64,000 nucleotides of DNA, taken from assembly GCA_032622095.1 (NCBI GenBank), contig CP136061.1, forward strand, positions 263,596,077 to 263,660,076, read 5' to 3'. The notes below the pieces were generated by a model that saw only the letters and a program-made list of their open reading frames with translations, had not been told where the DNA came from and searched no databases. The translations under genes and the position numbers were made by a program. Positions 21,623 to 33,014 of this stretch are shown here, one piece after another; the first letter of the stretch is position 1, and the number at the start of each line of letters is the position of its first letter. This DNA comes from Siphonodentalium dalli. Taxonomy: Eukaryota > Mollusca > Scaphopoda > Gadilida > Siphonodentaliidae.

Positions 21623-22181
21623 TACATTGAAACATTGGTTGAACAAAAAAATAACGAAAGATATTACACGCAAATAATTTTAATGAACATTCGACATTTT
21701 AATATCGAGATTATCAGAAACCGTAAACTCGTTATAATTTTTTTATTTAAACTTTTTTTTTAGAGAAATAATTTTGGGGGTTTTGAAATTTTTTCTTTTT
21801 TCTTTTTTTGAAATTTTTGGAAGATTTGATATTTTGGAAGTTTTGGGTTTTTGAAATTTTTTTGGAAAAATAATTTTGGGATTTTAAAATTTTTTGGAAA
21901 AATAAATTTTGGAAGTTTTGAATTTTTTTTTGGGTTTTGATAATTTGGAAGTTTTGAATTTTTTTTTTGGGTTTTGATAATTTGGAAGTTTTGAAATTTT
22001 GGAATATTTTAGTACAACCAATTTTACCCACAAACAATTTTACCCTCAAACAATTTTACCCTCAAACAATTTTAGACCCAAAGATTCTATTTTTATGTGA
22101 AGCTAACGAGACACCCACAACCAATTTTAGACCCAAAGATTCTATTTTTAGATGTGAGGCGAACGAGCCTCCTATTCTTCT
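21623..22181. repeat. right terminal inverted repeat, outer part
   Basis: Reverse complement of 8695-9260, with a T-rich block opposite the A-rich block and GTTTGAGGG-type units. It ends GCCTCCTATTCTTCT at 22181. Small indels in homopolymers separate the two arms. Confidence 0.92.
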
Positions 22182-22187
22182 CTATAT
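22182..22187. repeat. target site duplication CTATAT, right
   Basis: Matches 8689-8694 exactly. Confidence 0.85.
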
Positions 22188-22571
22188 ATTTGAATTGTTC
22201 ATATGGGATATTCTGCCTGATTGTTGAAGATGTCAGTTGGGCTGAAGGGGGTCACTCACCAAATAAAAGTGCTGAAGGGTATTTTACGGTACACAGGTTT
22301 TGAAAATCTGCTGAAGGGTACACAGGGTTTGTGATCAGCACTAATGCAGTTACTTTAAGTGTGTTCCCGAAAGTCTAGCAGCCACCAGCAGTTCGTCTTC
22401 AGTTAATTTTAAATTTCCTTGCAACCTATACAAAGATCCTCGAACAGAAATCATGACAAGACACGAATATACTGTTCAGCACATTTTCAAAACCTGTGTA
22501 GCATTAGTTGGTGTCAATTATAAAAGTAAGTTTATCAAAACAAAACATTTATTTTGAACAAAATAATATAT

Positions 22572-22902
22572 TAAAGGGGTACTGTACCCTGAATCCGGTT
22601 ATTTGTTGGACTATCTCCTTGTATACTCAACAGAATATATGCAACAAATGAATGAATTTGAGGCATGTATTAATGCCAAATACACTTATGTGTTCTATGA
22701 ATTGTGCAAACAACATGGTAAGTATATTGAAAATGAATTTATGACTCCAGTCATATAAATTACCATGTTGTTTGCATCGTTCTCATAGAACACATCAGTG
22801 TATTTGGCACTAATCCATGGCTCAAATGCATTAATTTGCTGCATATATTCTCTTGAGTATAAAAGGAGATGGTCCCATAATTGGCAGATTCAGTACCCCT
22901 TT
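22572..22902. mobile_element. palindromic miniature element (331 bp)
   Basis: The ends are TAAAGGGGTACTG (22572-22584) and CAGTACCCCTTTA (22890-22902). The inner halves are also complementary: AACAGAATATATGCAACAAA and CAACATGGTAA on the left pair with their diverged reverse complements on the right. A second, one-sided copy lies at 35542-35760. It is non-coding and resembles a foldback MITE. Confidence 0.8.
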
Positions 22903-23279
22903 AGATAGCACCCAGCATTTTTAAATGTGTGCAAAAGAAACATGGTGGATGAAGCAATGAAGTGTACCAGTAAAATGTTGTTTGAATATTAAGTGTCAAA
23001 CGAAATGGAAATGTACATTTCTCATGCTGTCAAGAAAATAATAAATGGGCATGCATGTTTATTTGGAACTCATGAATATGTTCCATAAGTCCCAAACAAG
23101 GCATAATGGTAAAGCAGGCATGAGATCCACTCTCTTGAAATTAAAATTGCAAGATTCATGCCTATCAATCCACAACCCATCACACACCTGTGGCTTTTGA
23201 GACAACTGTCACACTTCATGTCACTTATCACAGGCTTATGTTAGAAACCATGTGTTTTGCACCTTATGATTATCAATAT

Positions 23280-23416
23280 TTATGAGCATTGGCGGTAAAA
23301 ACAGTAAAAAAAAAAAATTTGACTTTTTCTCAAAATATCAATAAAAAGATTAGGGTCGGCGGGTTATTTTTAGGGTCGGTCGATGTACGGAAACATATTA
23401 TCTTTTTTATTTGGCC
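23280..23416. repeat. repeat fragment matching 8371-8399 in inverse
   Basis: The 29 bases at 23388-23416 are the exact reverse complement of 8371-8399, and an A12 tract lies inward of it at about 23306-23318. The stretch 22903-23280 has nothing recognisable. Confidence 0.5.
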
Positions 23417-23725
23417 TTAGTTAGAGAATCTGTCATTGAGTGGAATTGCACATTTGATACACCATCCATCATAAATGACATCTAAAATGACCTCTACTTG
23501 AGTATAGTTCATGCTAAATGTTTCACACAAACTCCAAGCAATGTCTATGAATGAAACCTACATAACAACGAGTTTCTGATTGAAAACTGTTAACATGTAC
23601 CACGTAAAACCATGACAAAAATGCGAATGCGAGGTGGAATGGGTTGGATTCCTGCCTCCTCATCCAATCACGGGTTGTATTGCCCTCACGCTCACAACAA
23701 ATATTGACATCTAGAGTATAAGTGG

Positions 23726-23895
23726 TAGTGTTGATATTTAGTGTTGATATTTAGTGTTGATATTTAGTGTTGATATTTAGTGTTGATATTTAGTGTTGAT
23801 ATTTAGTGTTGATATTTAGTGTTGATATTTAGTGTTGATATTTAGTGTTGATATTTAGTGTTGATATTTAGTGTTGATATTTAGTGTTGATATTT
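23726..23895. repeat. 13-bp minisatellite, 13 copies
   Basis: Unit TAGTGTTGATATT repeated perfectly about 13 times. Near-perfect identity implies recent expansion. It stops exactly at the left boundary of the TTAA-flanked palindromic element. Confidence 0.95.
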
Positions 23896-23897
23896 AA

Positions 23898-24794
23898 GGG
23901 GAGCTCCACTCATCAAATATTCAAAAATATATTTTTTAAAAGGCAAGTTAACAGAATTTCATCCCTACTTGCTATTCAACATAGAGACAATAGAATTAAC
24001 CCCAACATGTGATATAAGTTGGTCATTATGATTTAATAGAAATTATAAAAAATATTTACAAAGTTCCAAAATATATTTTGCAGCAATAATCACATATATA
24101 CAAACCTTATAATACCATCTGGAAGATGCACAATGTCTGCAGCGTGCAGTGAACACTGTTCTGCACAGTTAGCATAAACTTGCAGGAATGTAATTTGATC
24201 TGCATGTAAACAAAAAACATGTGCTTTTGTTTTGATACGGATACCCGATTCATCACATACAATACAAATTTGTCTTTTTATAGTTCCAGGAACCATAAAT
24301 AACATTTTTGTCTTTTGCCGCTTATACTGACAACTTATATGCTAAGCCTATCATAATATGTGTTGTATAGTCAGTCCGTAGTCCTGAAACCATCCAAAGA
24401 CAGAATTGTGTTTTATGTGAATCGGGTTTTCATATCAAAACAAAAGTACATGCTTTCTGTTTACATGTAGATCAAAGTACATTCCTGCAAGTTTGATGCT
24501 AACTGTGCAGAACAGTGTTCACTGCACACTGCAAACATTGTGCATCTCCCAGATGCATGGTATTATAAGGTTTGTATAAATGTGTTTTTCTTTATAACGA
24601 TTTCTTGGAAATTGTTTTGGATATATTTTTTATAATTTCTATTATATCTTAATGACCAACTTATGTCACATTTTGGGGTTAATTGTATTGTCTCTATGTA
24701 TCATAGCTAGAGGAAATACAAGCAGGGATGAAATCCTGTTAACTTGTCTTTTTTTAAAATAGATTTTTGAAGAATTGACGAATGGATCGCCCCC
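23898..24794. mobile_element. long-palindrome miniature element flanked by TTAA
   Basis: TTAA at 23894-23897 and 24795-24798 flank ends GGGGAGCTCCACTCATCAAA and the diverged inverse GACGAATGGATCGCCCCC. The two arms of about 400 bp are reverse complements with scattered differences, for example GAACACTGTTCTGCACAGTT against its partner, around a short loop near 24310-24370. Non-coding. TTAA flanks suggest a piggyBac-type enzyme, but the terminal bases are not decisive. The short open frame on the minus strand here is part of the arm. Confidence 0.75.
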
Positions 24795-24798
24795 TTAA

Positions 24799-26071
24799 CG
24801 ACTATTTTTCGACGAAGCAGAAGCTTGGCAGGTGATCAATATAACATGCAAAGGGTTCCTAATCGCAACCACTCCGCATTATATCGTTGTTGATAGAAAA
24901 TGTGTGCTATACATGTATGTGGCACACGGGTGGCATTTTATATATTCAAAAACATGGGCATATATAGGATGAGTTTAAAAAGCATATTCCAAACACGTAT
25001 AACAACCAAAAGCAACGAAACTTACCACCTTGGTGTATATAAAAAGTTGTTGGAAAAACTGTACCAAAACGCTACTTTTTGACAAAATATATATCCACCC
25101 ATTACTGCATGTGACAGAACAAAATATGCATGCTTCCGCGCGTCGTAGCTTTTTCTTAGAATGAATTCCATTAACAGTATTGTCAGGCTATAACTATCGA
25201 TTGAATTAGGTATAGGGAACAGTTTAGCAGTTTAAGTGGCTGTTGTGTCATTGGCGTTCATGGCATGCCCCTGTTTTTTATATTCGTTGAAGTACACTGT
25301 TAAAATATAAGCTAACTTTCGGACAGGATCTCCAACATCTACAACATAAATACATTTATGCGATAATGCCTCCGACCCACAACCTGTGGGTACATGACAG
25401 CTGATACAAATTAAAAAGGAGTTAATTTCAGGGTGGTCCTCAAACCCTACGAACAAAATTATAAACAACAGATATGTGACATGTCCACAAATTCCAAACA
25501 ATTAACTGGGGTGGTGCACACAGACCCTCTTAAACAACGTTAAACATCTGAGGTGTCACCAACGCACTTAGACCCTAAACAAAGATAAAATCTTATGTAA
25601 TGTAGTTATCCTCACACAATAAATGAAATTTAATCGTTTAGCTGGTCCAGAAGCGACAAATGGTGTTGGTCTTATTACTGCGAGATTTTTACATTATTAA
25701 ACAACCATCATGGCCAAATAATCTGGTACAGGAATAAAGAATGGCAGCGTTATAAACATTTTAGGTCGAGATTTACAAATTTCCAATAATAAGTTACACG
25801 TCCATTTTGACACATATCCATTGAATGCATCATCAGTACTGTATGGTATAGTGAAGTCTATGTAGATTGCAGAATCACTAATTACGGAGTTGAGTGGGTT
25901 AATTAGTGATGTACTGTATAACTGTAATCCATTACTAATTATCCCATTAAACTCTACATACATGATTGGTATAGAGCAATGTATATCGGGCAGCATTATG
26001 ATGATGCCATTATTTAATTACAATGGACGGCTGAGATATATGAGGAAGTCTAGTATCCAGATTTAAAATGT
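24799..26071. other. intergenic, no gene recognised
   Basis: There are several open frames of 60-100 codons on both strands, none with a recognisable domain. A minus-strand frame at 25697-25996 (MLPDIHCSIPIMYVEFNG...) has a fairly protein-like composition but no flanking splice logic was found. Confidence 0.4.
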
Positions 26072-26545
26072 TCAACTCTGGCATATAACATCGGTAGGTA
26101 AGTCTGGTTGCGAAACAAAAGTGTCAACTGCACCGTTGGTCGCGCAAACATTAGAAATAGAAACTTCGGGATCAACGTTGGTTGACATCATGGGCGGTTT
26201 CTCGGGTACACTCATGCAGATAACATCGGTAGGTAAGTCTGGTTGCGAAACAAAAGTGTCAACTGCACCGTTGGTCGCGCAAACATTAGAAATAGAAACT
26301 TCGGGATCAACGTTGGTTGACATCATGGGCGGTTTCTCGATTACACTCATGCAGATAACATCGGTAGGTAAGTCTGGTTGCGAAACAGAGATGTTAACTG
26401 CACCATTGGTCGCGCTAACATTAGAAATAGAAACTTCGGGATCAACGTTGGTTGACATCATGGGTGGTTTCTCGGTCAAACTCTGGCATATAACATCGGT
26501 AGGTAAGTCTGGTTGTTGAATAGCAGAACAGGTACTCAGTTCCAC
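26072..26545. repeat. 135-bp in-frame tandem repeat, about 3.3 copies
   Basis: The phrase ACATCGGTAGGTAAGTCTGG recurs at about 26089, 26223, 26358 and 26493, a period of 135 bp. Because 135 is divisible by three, the repeat stays open on both strands. The minus strand reads a 45-residue unit (PDLPTDVIC..EKPPMMS..TNVDPEVSIS), and the plus strand reads a unit with VDIMGGFS. On the plus strand each unit contains AGGTAAGT, a consensus splice donor. No upstream ATG in a good context or flanking exon was found, so coding is unproven. Confidence 0.7.
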
Positions 26546-26755
26546 TTTGTCCGATGTTACGTAATATCGTATAATACAGTTACGCTTTGATCGATGTGAC
26601 CAAAAAATTACCCAGAATTGTCACATCGACCAAAGTTGCACAGAAAAGTACCACCATAACAGCATATCAAACATATTGGAACTGATTTATGTATCACAAA
26701 TAACTGATGACAAAAAATAACTAAGCAAATAAACTATAAGACAAAGTGGAACTGA
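26536..26755. mobile_element. 220-bp inverted-repeat miniature element
   Basis: Perfect 16-bp inverted ends: TCAGTTCCACTTTGTC at 26536-26551 and GACAAAGTGGAACTGA at 26740-26755. A second internal dyad (TTTGATCGATGTGAC and GTCACATCGACCAAA) lies within. Non-coding. No clear target duplication was seen. Confidence 0.6.
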
Positions 26756-27479
26756 ATCCATCCTACTTTAGAGCACAACGAACAAGGGAGAATCGCTGAT
26801 ATATCCATAACGAAGCAAGATACAACATCGGGCATAAGCGCATCGGATAGAGCTTGACATTTTACCCCGGGTGAGTATGGTTGGGACGTTTCGTACCACT
26901 AGGCCACTTAGAACAAGTTGGAACTGAGATGACGATTTGTCAACGTTAATTTTGAGTTTCCCCGGAATATATATAACATGAGTAAATTCACCCAGATTTA
27001 ATGGAGGTTGCATTTACAAGGATAGTACGTAGCTACACATTCCAGGTGATGGCAGGTGAGTGATGAATGAGAGGAATATTTTAGAAAAAAATGGTATTTG
27101 ATTCTCAGGCACCGCAACATTGAAATAAATGGCCTGCATTGGATGGTTTTCAATTTTGGATATTATATATGACCAAACAAATAGTAGAAAAAAAAATTGA
27201 CAAATTATTAGTATGTTTTAATCAACAGGTCCATATATATTGAGCATTGCCTGAGAATCAATCAATTTAATTTTGTTGCCCGTCACGACTCAAATAACTA
27301 ACCTGATGAACTGAAGGAATGATCTCCAAAAACTGCCTGCTTCAAACTTCACGATCCTGAGACATCACCTCATTCACAGTAGATCCTGAGACTCTAGTAA
27401 ATCTGGATTCTCTTATCACCACGGTATACACTACATATACATAACAACCCACGTCATCCTCATGCACAGCATGTTACAT

Positions 27480-27890
27480 TCCTCTCTGTGGACTGTGCTG
27501 TGGTAAATCTGGATTCTATCATCACCACGGTATACACTACCATATCAACACACGACGAGGTGAATGAACATAGACGGATCACTTCCTTCATAGTCAGCAG
27601 CGTGAGTAAGTAATAATCATCAGCAGCACATAACAACTGACGGCATGTTACACTCCTCCCTGTGGATTCTACCCTCAATGAGTACACATGTAATAACAAC
27701 CAACAATGAGCCAGCAACATAACCGACACAGCAATCCTCAAAATCGTCACTCACAGCAGGTTACACTCCTCCCTGTGAATTCTAGCCTCCATGAGTACAT
27801 ATGTTAAATAACAACCAACGATGAGTCAGCAACATAACCGACACAGCATGCAGCAACCCTCGAAATCCTCACTCACAGCAGGTTACATTC
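27480..27890. repeat. minisatellite derived partly from the TRIM/NHL gene's 3' end
   Basis: Units of about 115-122 bp share ACTCACAGCAGGTTACAC, TCCTCCCTGTG, ACAACCAAC and AGCAACATAACCGACACAGC. The segment near 27484-27530 (CTGTGGACTGTGCTG, GGTAAATCTGGATTCTATC) is a diverged copy of the sequence spanning the stop codon of the neighbouring gene at 27883-27935. So part of the coding end was duplicated downstream. Confidence 0.7.
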
Positions 27891-29042
27891 CTCCCTGTGG
27901 ACCGCGCTGGTAAATCAGGATTCTATTATCACTCTTATCCCCAGAATTATAACAACCCACCACGAGTCGATGGAGGTGATTGTTGTATGTAACTGACATT
28001 GGATATTGGATTCCATCCTTCTTAGTCAACAGCGTGCGCGTTGTGTACGGAGGCCAGTTCCTCATCTCTATTATAGCGTGTCCCTTATTACTACACACGA
28101 ACGCCCGGTCCCCGGCGATACACAGTCCTCGAGGTTCACACAGGTCGCGGTGATGTGAGATGGAGGTGAATACACTGTCAGCCATCACCCCATGAGGGAG
28201 CGTACCATCACTACATCCTTATACCGCCCCAACACGACATGCAGGACACTCTGTAGGTCCCGTGTGATGATGCTCACAGAATGTCGATGCAAATCACACA
28301 CCACCACGCGGTACCCAGATTCTGATACAGCGAGACGTGAGTAAATAGGTGAGAAAGCAGCAGAGGATTCACTGAGTACGACGCCGTAATCTGTCATCCT
28401 CTTGATGCGGACTCCTTCAAACATCACGAGGAAGTCGTCTGCTGAATTCACTAGTCTACCACATACCCCGGGTGTCGGAATCGGCCTCAGGAGATGGAGG
28501 CTCGTGACGTCATACACGGTGATCTCGGGTGTGTGCTTCAGACAGACGTATACAGAGTCCCTCATCACGTGTATGTCCTCTATATGTTTGTATCCCTTCA
28601 GTAACTGTGGTGACTTGGCCACGGTCCTCCACTCTCGCTCCTCCTTCCTCTGTAGTAACTTGCCTCTATTCATCACGATGATGAGGTTGGAATCCGCCGC
28701 CGGTTCAATGTATCTCACCTGTATGTATTCATCACCATCATGATTGAAGCTATCAGTGAGTGTCCAGACTGCACCCTCCTCACCTCCTCCATCCTGAGTA
28801 ATCTCAACATTCTCTGGTATCCCTCCTTGTTCTCGGTTTGCTCCAGCCAGTGCTCCATGTATGTCTGTTAGAGAGTGACCATCCAGTGTTTCTCCCTCAT
28901 CACTGACTTGTGTATCTAGCACCTCCTTCGTCCTTACCACAGCTTTCTGTCTAGATTCCAGTATCTCACGCAGATTCTTGAATCTGGACAGCACAGCCAG
29001 TACAGAACGTTCCACCGATCGGCCATCATGACATGATTCACG
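27883..29042 (-). pseudogene. TRIM/NHL-like protein, last exon, frameshifted
   Basis: On the minus strand an acceptor (CATTCCTTACAG) ends at 29043 and the exon opens in frame with CGT GAA TCA TGT (RESCHDGRSVERSVLAVL). A coiled-coil-like segment follows (LSRFKNLREILESRQKAVV), then a beta-rich region with propeller-like strands (NLIIVMNRGKLL, DIHVMRDSVYVCLK, YRVVVCDLHRHSVSIITRD). The C-terminal part has DLCEPRGLCIAGDRAFVCSN and NWPPYTTRTLL, close in style to the NHL-propeller ends of TRIM2/TRIM45-like proteins of molluscs and relatives. The reading frame breaks at about 28185-28196: the first frame ends LMG-stop and the next begins at 28188. One missing G in a GGGG run would explain this, so it is either a pseudogene or a sequencing error. 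No RING or B-box exon is visible upstream within the window. Confidence 0.72.
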
Positions 29043-29072
29043 CTGTAAGGAATGATGAGAAAGTAATTAAGC

Positions 29073-29203
29073 GAGTTATGAGCGTAATGGTAAGTATAAT
29101 ACAGGTAGAGTGTAACAGTGTTTAGGTTACAGAAGAGTTATGAGCGTAATGGTAAGTATAATACAGGTAGAGTGTAACCGTGTTTAGGTTACAGAAGAGT
29201 TAT
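29073..29203. repeat. 62-bp tandem duplication
   Basis: GAGTTATGAGCGTAATGG through GTTTAGGTTACAGAA occurs at 29073 and 29135, with a third partial start at 29197. It lies in the intron or upstream region of the TRIM/NHL-like gene. Confidence 0.9.
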
Positions 29204-32200
29204 GTTTTCAGTTCTACAGGAGGAATGCTTTATTCAATACATTGAGGTACGCTCCATATTATAACGCAATGGTGAATACATTATAGAATACATAACAAGG
29301 TCAGCATGAATAATGGAGTTTCATGGTTAGAGTGAGATTAGTTCACCAACATACTGGTAAGTAAGGTATATATACTCTCTGCAAACTACTGTAGAGCACA
29401 TTGTGTGTAGCGCCAATATCTATACAGTAATGTATAAATATGTACACACATGTTGTATATGTTTTTCTATATGCGCACATGATTGTCAATGAGGCTACAC
29501 ATAACTGTGTATGGCGCTCGTGACTTATAACGCATGCGTAAAGATCTAAAACTCCATCTGCACGCTGTCTTGTGGAAGCCATTATGGTTTGTTGGTGTCG
29601 ATCAGAGTTTAGACTCCAAGACCACTGAATTTGAGCCGTCATCAAAAGAATATCTGTTAGTAAAGGTGAGAATATTTTTCCAAACCTATGAAGAACGTAA
29701 TTAGATACTCTGTACATCATATAACATGTTGATTGAAGGTAAATTCGATGATATTGACAATTTTGATAGTTGGCATTTAAGATCGTTTACACTCATCATG
29801 AACTGCCAATGTCATTTTATAATCAATGAAAATTGGAACTATTCAGTTATTATTAGCCTAACAATGAAGCTGCGCCGGCACACAGTATCTACAAACACGT
29901 CCGGAAATTACCATATTTCCTGCGATCAGAATTTGTCACCTTGACCTTTGTCTTTCCAAAAATAATTTGTCATGTTTTCGTTTTCGCATCTATTGAACTC
30001 TTCATTACATAATTTTCCTTAAATTACACTGGAGTCAATGTATACTCGGTTCTCAACAATGATATCCTACTAGTTACTCCATATATAAACATGTACAGAA
30101 CTTCAAAGATCTGGAGTGAAGCTACATGTAATCATTGATGCAAACATTTGGACAAAGTTAACAATTCCAATATCAAACCATTTCTTTCCAGTTAGTTTCA
30201 CCAATTAAGGAAAGTACTGTCAGGCTGTGGAAAGTAACACGTCAGAAGTTAAAACTTAAAAGCACAAGTGAAAATACAAGTACCAGAGACGTTATTCAAC
30301 TAAAGAGTGGAGATTACAATAATAGTCTGAATAGACCAAACGACTTGTCAATGTCATGCTCATTTGCCATACGAAGAATATGCTGGCGTACAACACTGAC
30401 TGACTGGGCAGTACTTTAGCCTAGGCTTCTGCTACCAGTACCAGCTGCATAAATTCCAGGATTCTTACAGGTAAACTGATACTAACTGGCTAAGTTATAC
30501 ACACTAACACAGGTCGGCCACACATCCAAAACGGGCTACGTAGCTCATTTGTCTAACAAACTCATATTACCGTGGTCAAACAGTCGGCATGTGTCAGCTA
30601 TACATTTAAAGAACACGCAACCAATCAAGAGTTTATCTGTTTTCTAAAGTCAGCAACCGTTACATGTATATAGATAAGTGGTTGTGGTTTTACTTCTTTC
30701 GAGTTCAATTCCATGATGTTAATAAATATTTATTAAATACAGAATGCTTATTGGACTATTGGATGAAAGTTTTCTTCGAGACTGTCTTTGATTTACACAT
30801 GTATATATCTTAAGGGATAATCAAGAATTGAAAGAAGACTTTTACGAACAATATTTTTGTCAGTTTTGAATTCGTGCAGCCAGGTGCGCGAATTCAAAGT
30901 GCGCGAATTCAAAACTGAGCGAAAAATAGTACTTCGCGAATTTAAGTACAAGTAAGGTAGGACGTTGTTTCAACATCTGCATTCCCAGTGCTGTGAGCAT
31001 TGCAAATTGACCATCAGTGCCACAATCATAATTATTTCAAGAGCAAAACAATCTCAGACACATAAAAAACGTACTGAGTTATTGTCGTACCTCCGCTCCT
31101 CTCGTCATTGTTTCATATGTCTGTTATTTGGCACCTCAAGCTCCAATATAGGGCATTATAAGCATTTTAGCTTATTTTTCCAGGATTTTTTGCCAAACCT
31201 GTGACGTCTTCGCCATGGTAGGGATCTTTAACTTCACTTGCTCCTATTGTTGCACACAGGACAGCCATTAGCTTCGACTCCCGATCCGACGCTGTGTCTA
31301 TATAGCGTAGTTTCATCCCTGGCTATGACATTACGAGAGGAGCAGATGTATGAAATTCTTACAGTATGCATTTTTCAAATTTGTCTGAGATTTGCTTCTG
31401 GAATCGTTATCAGAGCAATCATCGTGGCATCGATTGTTGATTCGTTATGCCTATAGTACTGGGAATGCAGCTGGCGACACAAAGTCCGGCCGATACCATG
31501 TCAGATTCGAACCCTCGACCATATCGGATGAAGAGCAGACGCTAATGCCTGTTCCATGTGCAATGATGTGCAGACGTTAAAGATCCCTAGTCATGGGTTT
31601 GGCAAAATTCATAGACAAATTTGAAATCTGGATCTACTCGATCCCTCTCCGTAATGCTCGTAAGCCGGGCATGTGAATGAATACAGAGATAGATAGAAAG
31701 AGAAAGGCAAAATTGCATGTTTCTGCAAATTTATCAATTGCAGACAACCTCCCACAATTGGTAATAATTAAGTGGAGGCACTAATTTTGTAGTAATTATG
31801 TATCTTTGGTATTTGAACACCTGAGTATCATATCAAGTATCAGGTGTTCAGACTTCCATCCTAGACCTACATGTACTGCCTGGTACTACTGGATATTCCT
31901 AATTTCGCAATTAACCAAATATGCACACGTCATCGAAACCCAAAATTAGTGGTTTGATTACACCTTTTATAACTCGAACAAGTTATCACAGACAAAACGG
32001 GCTATAATATAGCTCATTCGGAACCTGTGTCCGACCTGCTGAAAATGAAAGTACAAATCATTACCAGTCGAAATTTAATCACATGTCAATATATTTCTTT
32101 GTTAACTTTGATTTGTCATGATAAATGATGATTTTATGTAGAGGATGCATAACAAGATATATTGCCTAGGAATCGGTTATCATTCAACACTGTGGGTTTC

Positions 32201-33014
32201 AAATATCTGTTCTGTAATTTTAATAGACTGTATTCAAGCCAAAGTACATGTGCAGTATATTTGCAAGTCTGTAGAACAAGATGTTATGCGGTCATAAATG
32301 ATTAGCAGCCTGACAGCTTATAATGGTCTGAGATTCGGACCCTAATAAATTGTAATACCCTCCAAAATCTTTTTATTGACATATATTATTACGACATTAG
32401 ATGGCGTTCTATAGTAGACTTTATAACTGTATTTACCACGCTGTAAGATTCCATAATTTTTGAGGCGAAGTTGAACGGAAGTTGGCGGCGGGTGTTAATG
32501 AACATTTGTTCGCTCGCTTCCGGTTAAGTCACTGATCACGTGATCACACAAGGACGAAGTAGTATTAATAGTAATAACATGATTCTTCTTCTTCTGCTAT
32601 ATTCATGTATTACTCCGACACCTTCAATTTACTGACGATTACGCGGACGGTCTCGGTCTGATAATAGGCCCAAGAGCTGTTAATTATTCCTGTTGGAACA
32701 TCAATATTTAAACCATGACACCCTCTAAAATAATTTGTTGGTATATTATTTCCACTTTCTCTGTGGGTGAAAGTGATATATTTTTTAACAACAAAAATTT
32801 CAACGATAGATTGTTTCACTTTTTTTGTCCAGACAAATCATTGGACAAAACATCGGATGAATCGATGCTTGCTTTTGTAAGTAGTGTTGAAAAGTTTAGT
32901 CGACTATCTATCGTTGACGCCGATAGCTCCCAGTGGCGACTCGGTGTTTTGCCATTGACTAGTCGGAACATTGTATTTACTCCCCACAATAAGAGTTAAA
33001 AGACTATAATGTAG
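29204..33014. other. no gene recognised
   Basis: No domain or convincing exon is visible. There is a short hairpin at 30861-30917 (CAGTTTTGAATTCG / CGAATTCAAAACTG) with an extra GCGCGAATTC repeat inside. A minus-strand ATG at about 29585 in a good initiation context (MASTRQRADGVLDLYAC) could be an upstream exon of the TRIM/NHL-like gene, but no donor was found. Confidence 0.4.

Larger units (their letters stand above)
8695..22181. mobile_element. Polinton/Maverick-type element, non-autonomous, interrupted by a retrotransposon
   Basis: The element begins AGAAGAATAGGAGGCTCG and ends with its reverse complement, bounded by a 6-bp target duplication. Terminal AG...CT and a 6-bp duplication are known properties of Polintons. 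The inverted repeats are very long: left 8695-10400, right 21623-22181 plus 13322-14434, the right arm being split by a 7188-bp Ngaro-like insertion. Without that insertion the element is about 6.3 kb, far below the usual 15-20 kb. No protein-primed DNA polymerase, integrase, FtsK-like ATPase, protease or capsid gene can be found. Only two small ORFs remain in the 2.9-kb core. It is therefore best seen as an internally deleted or cargo-swapped derivative mobilised in trans. Superfamily assignment rests on termini and duplication size, not on a diagnostic gene. Confidence 0.75.

Noticed and set aside
8695-22181. Treating the whole 13.5 kb as one virus-like element with its own reverse transcriptase
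   Set aside because: Split direct repeats define the RT-bearing part as a separate later insertion; the Polinton arm is continuous across it.
25697-25996. Minus-strand 99-codon frame with protein-like composition
   Set aside because: No homology recognised, and the stretch between it and the 135-bp repeat frame has stops; no splice sites found to join them.
26121-26519. Plus-strand frame through the 135-bp repeat as a gene
   Set aside because: It mirrors the minus-strand frame because the unit is divisible by three; neither strand has independent support.
29343-29720. Minus-strand 125-codon frame as the 5' exon of the TRIM/NHL-like gene
   Set aside because: A good ATG context exists near 29585, but there is no RING or B-box residue pattern and no donor site.
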